36,886 nucleotides of DNA from Mycobacterium neglectum (GTDB taxonomy: Bacteria > Actinomycetota > Actinomycetes > Mycobacteriales > Mycobacteriaceae). The stretch lies in the NCBI RefSeq assembly GCF_002591975.1, contig NZ_NVQE01000053.1, positions 1 to 36,886 on the forward strand, given 5' to 3'. Shown here piece by piece: positions 33,453 through 36,886 of this stretch. Both the position numbers and the translations under genes were made by a program. The first letter of the stretch is position 1; every line of letters starts with the position of its first letter. The notes below the pieces were generated by a model that was not told the origin of the DNA, ran no database searches, and saw only the letters and a list, made by a program, of their open reading frames with translations.

Positions 33453-34547
33453 ATGAGACTTATCGGAGTGCCCAGAGAAACAGCTCCGGGCGAACGTCGT
33501 GTTGCGCTGGTCCCCAAGGTCGTCGAACGATTATGCGGCTTCGGCCTTTCCGTCGTCGTCGAGGACGGGGCCGGAGGCGGCGCACTCATCCCCGACGAGC
33601 ATTACGAAGACGCCGGAGCGACCATCGGGAATCCCTGGACTGCCGACGTCGTGGTGAAGGTGAACCCACCGACCGATGATGAAATCACTTTGCTGAAACC
33701 AGGATCCATCCTGACCGGATTCCTGGCACCACGTACTCGCCCCGAGCTCGCGGATCGACTGCGCGAAGCGAGAGTCACCGGATTCGCCATGGAAGCCGTG
33801 CCGCGCATCTCCCGGGCGCAGACCATGGATGCGCTGTCGTCGCAGGCCAACGTCGCGGGGTACAAGGCGGTGCTCCGCGCCGCCGAATGCTCGACCCGCT
33901 TCTTCCCCATGCTCACCACGGCGGCCGGAACGGTGAAACCGTCCACGGCCCTGGTGCTGGGCGTGGGCGTTGCCGGACTTCAGGCGCTGGCGACCGCCAA
34001 ACGGCTGGGCGCCCGCACGACCGGTTTCGACGTTCGGCCCGAGGTCGCCGAACAGGTTCGGTCGCTGGGCGCCCAGTGGCTGGAGCTCGGCATCCACGCC
34101 GCGGGCGACGGCGGCTACGCTCGCGCGCTGACCGCCGAGGAGCAGGCCGAGCAGCAATTGCGGCTCGCAGAAGCGATCCCAGGTTTCGATGTCGTGATCA
34201 CGACGGCGCTCGTTCCCGGCCGGCCAGCGCCCAGGCTGGTCACGGCCGAGGCGGTGCGCCGAATGCGGCCGGGCAGCGTGGTTGTCGACCTCGCCGGCGA
34301 AGCGGGCGGCAACTGCGAGCTCACCGTGCCCGGGGAGACGGTCGTTCGGCACGGCATCACCATCGCGTCACCGTTGAACCTGCCTGCGACGATGCCGGAG
34401 CACGCCAGCGAGCTCTACGCGCGAAACATCGCGTCGCTGCTCGAACACATGTTGACCGACGGCGAGATCGTGCCGGACCTCTCCGACGAGATCCTCGCCG
34501 CATGTTGCGTGACCACAACGAGTGACCAGTTGACGGAGACTCGATGA
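33453..34547 (+). CDS. pntAA: NAD(P) transhydrogenase, alpha-1 subunit
   Basis: The 364-residue subunit is the NAD(H)-binding dI domain of proton-driven transhydrogenase. It opens with MRLIGVPRE-APGERRVALVP and has RTRPELADRL, MDALSSQANVAGYKAV, the Rossmann loop GVGVAGLQA, and DLAGEAGGNCELT. It starts at ATG 33453 behind AGGAAGAGGA; the longer frame upstream crosses the operators. Its stop overlaps the next ATG (34544-34547). The three-gene pntAA-AB-B form is usual in actinobacteria and alphaproteobacteria. In this context it should turn NADH from formate into NADPH for reduction steps. Confidence 0.93.
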   Translation: MRLIGVPRETAPGERRVALVPKVVERLCGFGLSVVVEDGAGGGALIPDEHYEDAGATIGNPWTADVVVKVNPPTDDEITLLKPGSILTGFLAPRTRPELADRLREARVTGFAMEAVPRISRAQTMDALSSQANVAGYKAVLRAAECSTRFFPMLTTAAGTVKPSTALVLGVGVAGLQALATAKRLGARTTGFDVRPEVAEQVRSLGAQWLELGIHAAGDGGYARALTAEEQAEQQLRLAEAIPGFDVVITTALVPGRPAPRLVTAEAVRRMRPGSVVVDLAGEAGGNCELTVPGETVVRHGITIASPLNLPATMPEHASELYARNIASLLEHMLTDGEIVPDLSDEILAACCVTTTSDQLTETR

Positions 34548-34861
34548 CACTGCTGTCCAACCTGGCGATCTTGGTGTTGGCCGGTTTCATCGGCTTCTCC
34601 GTGATCTCCAAGGTGCCCAACACCCTGCACACCCCACTCATGTCGGGCACCAACGCCATTCACGGCGTCGTCCTGCTCGCCGGCCTCGTGCTGCTTGGCC
34701 GCTCCGCGTCCGGCGGCTTCGAGCGGACGCTGCTGGTGATCGCCGTCGCCTTCGGCGCGATCAACGTGGTCGGCGGTTTCCTCGTGACGGACCGGATGCT
34801 CGGCATGTTCAAGAAGAAGCCGAGTCGCGACGCGGAAAAGGTTGCAGCAGAACATGGCTGA
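34544..34861 (+). CDS. pntAB: NAD(P) transhydrogenase, alpha-2 membrane subunit
   Basis: The 105-residue protein supplies the first transmembrane helices of the proton channel. It has about three hydrophobic segments, including FIGFSVISKVPNTLHTPLMSGTN-type sequence typical of PntAB, with the conserved Thr-Pro-Leu-Met-Ser. It overlaps pntAA by four bases and pntB by eight, consistent with a coupled operon. Confidence 0.92.
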   Translation: MTLLSNLAILVLAGFIGFSVISKVPNTLHTPLMSGTNAIHGVVLLAGLVLLGRSASGGFERTLLVIAVAFGAINVVGGFLVTDRMLGMFKKKPSRDAEKVAAEHG

Positions 34862-36242
34862 GCTCATCTCGGTTGCCTACATCGTCGCGTTCAGCCTGTT
34901 CATCTACGGGCTCATGGGCCTGACCGGACCCCGGACCGCGGTGCGCGGCAACATGATCGCGGGCGTCGGCATGGTGATCGCCATCGTGGCGACCCTGTTG
35001 ACCCCGGGGGCGAGCAACTGGCTGTTGATCGCCCTCGGCCTGATCCTCGGCACCGTCATCGGAGTGCCGTCGGCGAAGCACGTCAAGATGACCGCGATGC
35101 CACAGCTGGTGGCCTTGTTCAACGGAGTGGGCGGCGGTGCGGTAGCCCTGGTGGCCTGGGTGGAGTTCCGGGAAAGCCACGGCTACGCGACGGTCGCCGA
35201 GTACGTCACCGTCACGTCGCTGTTCGCCGCGATCGTCGGCTCGGTGTCGTTCTGGGGATCGCTGATCGCCTTCGGCAAGCTGCAGGAAGTGTTGCCGGGC
35301 AGGCCGATCAGCCTCGGCCGGGCACAGCAACCGCTCAACGCGGCACTGCTGCTCGTCTCCGTCGGCTGTGCCGTCGCGATCGGCCTTGGCCAACGATCCG
35401 AGCTGATGATCATCGGTGTCCTGCTCTCGGCGGCGGTGCTCGGCGTGATGGTCGTGCTGCCGATCGGCGGTGCGGACATGCCGGTGGTCATCTCGCTGCT
35501 CAATGCACTCACCGGACTGTCCGCCGCGGCGACCGGACTCGCGTTGGACAACACCGCGATGATCGTCGGGGGCATGATCGTCGGCGCGTCGGGCACGATC
35601 CTGACCAACCTGATGGCCAAGGCGATGAACCGGTCGATTCCCTCGATCGTCGCCGGCGGGTTCGGCGGGACGGGCGTGGCCGCGGGCCCGGCCGGCGGTC
35701 CGGCGGACCAGACCGTACGGCAGACCAGCGCCTCCGACGCGGCGCTGCAGATGGGATACGCGAGCCAGGTGGTCATTGTTCCCGGCTACGGCATGGCCGT
35801 CTCGCAGGCCCAGCACGCGGTGCGCGAGATGGCCAGTCTGCTCGAGGGACGCGGCGTCGAGGTCAGACACGCCATCCACCCCGTCGCTGGACGGATGCCG
35901 GGTCACATGAACGTCCTTCTCGCCGAGGCCGACGTCCCCTACGAGCAACTCAAGGAGATGGACGAGATCAACGGCGAGTTCTGCCGGGCGGACGTGGCGC
36001 TGGTGATCGGTGCCAACGACGTCACGAACCCGGCGGCCCGCTCGAACCCCGCCTCACCGATCTACGGGATGCCGATCCTCAACGTGGACCAGGCGAAATC
36101 GGTCATCGTGCTCAAGCGCTCGATGAGCGCCGGATTCGCCGGAATCGACAACGAGCTGTACTTCGACCCGAAGACCGCGATGCTCTTCGGTGACGCGAAA
36201 TCCTCGGTCGCCGAAATCACCGAGGAACTCAAGGTCCTGTGA
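34854..36242 (+). CDS. pntB: NAD(P) transhydrogenase, beta subunit
   Basis: The 462-residue subunit holds the remaining membrane helices (about residues 1-250) and the NADP(H)-binding dIII domain. That domain shows GYGMAVSQAQHAVREM, the region from GRMPGHMNVLLAEADVPY, VIGANDVTNPAA, and the C-terminal GMPILNVDQAKSVIVLKRSM. ATG 34854 is chosen over the in-frame TTG at 34842. It ends the pnt operon. Some 130 bases follow before the next gene. Confidence 0.94.
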   Translation: MAELISVAYIVAFSLFIYGLMGLTGPRTAVRGNMIAGVGMVIAIVATLLTPGASNWLLIALGLILGTVIGVPSAKHVKMTAMPQLVALFNGVGGGAVALVAWVEFRESHGYATVAEYVTVTSLFAAIVGSVSFWGSLIAFGKLQEVLPGRPISLGRAQQPLNAALLLVSVGCAVAIGLGQRSELMIIGVLLSAAVLGVMVVLPIGGADMPVVISLLNALTGLSAAATGLALDNTAMIVGGMIVGASGTILTNLMAKAMNRSIPSIVAGGFGGTGVAAGPAGGPADQTVRQTSASDAALQMGYASQVVIVPGYGMAVSQAQHAVREMASLLEGRGVEVRHAIHPVAGRMPGHMNVLLAEADVPYEQLKEMDEINGEFCRADVALVIGANDVTNPAARSNPASPIYGMPILNVDQAKSVIVLKRSMSAGFAGIDNELYFDPKTAMLFGDAKSSVAEITEELKVL

Positions 36243-36306
36243 ACACGTAGAGCGTGTCGCGTGACGTATTAATCCATGTTGGGCATAACTGATACCTAAA
36301 ACAGTC

Positions 36307-36336
36307 TTGGACAGGCATGGATCGGGCTCCTAACGT
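36307..36336 (+). promoter_or_regulatory. Possible promoter of the aldehyde dehydrogenase gene
   Basis: TTGGAC (36307-36312) and TAACGT (36331-36336) are 18 bases apart, 38 bases before the ATG. No regulon palindrome is near, so this gene seems outside the oxalate regulon. Confidence 0.35.
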
Positions 36337-36374
36337 AGGTGGCAGACCAGTGACCATCGACGGCCTAGGAAGTC

Positions 36375-36854
36375 ATGACTGCCACCATTGCGGGCCCCTT
36401 GAAGACCACCGAACCCACCGGACAGATGCTCATCGCCGGCGAACCCGTCCGCGGATCCGGCAAGCCCATCAACGCCTTCGACCCCACCGCGGGCGAGACG
36501 CTCGAGCCCCCCTACCACCACGGCGACTCGTCCAACGTCGACGCCGCCTGCTCCGCCGCGGCCGCCGCCTTCGGAATCTACCGCGCCACCACCTCCGAGC
36601 AGCGCGCCCAATTCCTCGAAGCCATCGCCGCCAACATCGAGGCAATCAAAGACGCCGTCATCGCCCGCGCGACCGCCGAGACCGGCCTGCCCACCGCACG
36701 CATCACCGGCGAGGTCGGCCGCACCACCGGTCAGCTTCGCCTCTTCGCCTCCGTCCTGCGCGAGGGTTCCTGGAACGGCGCCCGCATCGACCCCGCCCTT
36801 CCCGACCGCCAACCCGCGCCCCGCCCCGACATCCGCCAACGCAAGGTGCCGCTC
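36375..36854 (+). CDS. Aldehyde dehydrogenase (NADP), 5'-partial by contig end
   Basis: Only the first 160 codons are present. They match the N-terminus of the 2,5-dioxovalerate (alpha-ketoglutarate semialdehyde) dehydrogenase group: INAFDPTAGETLEPPYHHG, AAAAFGIYRATT, TAETGLPTARITGEVGRTTGQL, and ARIDPALPDRQP-PRPDIRQRKVPL. The cofactor and catalytic regions lie beyond the end. ATG 36375 follows AGGA at 36367. The reading frame appears to continue to the window edge, but the last residues (LSLIHIS...) are translated adapter, so real coding stops by 36854. These enzymes act on sugar-acid catabolism; no link with oxalate is visible. Confidence 0.8.
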
Positions 36855-36886
36855 CTGTCCCTTATCCACATCTCCGTGGCCCACGA
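36855..36886. other. Nextera adapter contamination at contig end
   Basis: The last 32 bases match the Illumina Nextera transposase adapter (the CTGTCTCTTATACACATCT part and its CCGAGCCCACGA extension) with about three substitutions and one extra base. It translates to the well-known artefact LSLIHI. The similarity begins exactly where the protein leaves its family. Confidence 0.85.

Noticed and set aside
36330..36884. Minus-strand frame of 184 codons at the right edge
   Set aside because: It is Gly-rich antisense of the aldehyde dehydrogenase and runs into the adapter.
1..36886. CRISPR arrays, tRNA or rRNA genes, insertion sequences, phage genes
   Set aside because: I saw no regularly spaced repeats, no tRNA-like cloverleaf and no transposase or integrase frames.

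Overview
The window looks like a high-GC actinobacterium, most likely a fast-growing Mycobacterium (Mycolicibacterium). The reasons are the GC-rich codon use, GTG/TTG starts, a WXG100-type ESX substrate followed by a large WXG/TPR-type substrate and a lipoprotein, and hairpins without U-tracts. The right edge is a contig end: the last 32 bases (36855-36886) match the Nextera transposase adapter and are not genomic.

Layout. Positions 1-1409 hold a TspO-like membrane protein convergent with a small FMN-binding oxidoreductase. Positions 1676-5156 are a three-gene ESX-type secretion operon. Positions 5497-5940 encode a stand-alone STAS protein. From about 6000 to 36242 nearly every gene fits one physiological theme: growth on oxalate. 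6065-7006 is an AcuC/histone-deacetylase-like enzyme. 7393-10924 is hyi-glxR-gcl (glyoxylate to glycerate), with its own IclR regulator at 10940-11710. 11910-12638 and 17365-18087 are two paralogous GntR/FadR-type regulators. 12645-13913 is a first formyl-CoA:oxalate CoA-transferase. 14532-16573 is an Nramp-fold transporter translationally coupled to a small membrane protein. 18105-18947 is fdhD, divergent from an oxalate/formate antiporter-type MFS carrier (19084-20430) and a small unknown gene. On the minus strand, 30112 down to 20755 reads lysR, oxc, frc, fdsG, fdsB, fdsA, fdsD. 30236-30715 is a lone PAS protein. On the minus strand, 33239 down to 30752 reads a ketopantoate-reductase-family gene and pyruvate kinase. 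Divergent from these is pntAA-pntAB-pntB (33453-36242). An aldehyde dehydrogenase is cut by the contig end.

How the genes work together (inference from known families). Oxalate enters by the OFA carrier, and possibly the Nramp-like pair, and is activated to oxalyl-CoA by the Frc enzymes. The energy branch is Oxc to formyl-CoA, Frc release of formate, and the soluble NAD-linked FdsGBAD with FdhD to CO2 and NADH. The assimilation branch is probably reduction of oxalyl-CoA to glyoxylate by the PanE-like reductase using NADPH. The divergent transhydrogenase would supply that NADPH from formate-derived NADH. Glyoxylate then goes through Gcl, Hyi and GlxR to glycerate, and through a glycerate kinase not seen here to pyruvate kinase.

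The most striking non-coding signal is a 13-bp palindrome, GCATAC-N-GTATGC. It has three perfect copies (19058, 33257, 33340), three 11/12 copies (6018, 13968, 30155) and several weaker ones, at the promoters of most oxalate genes. This suggests one regulon read by the two GntR paralogs. A second motif, TTCCGY-N3-RCGGAA, occurs twice before hyi and in weaker form before the iclR gene. This suggests a separate glyoxylate sub-regulon.
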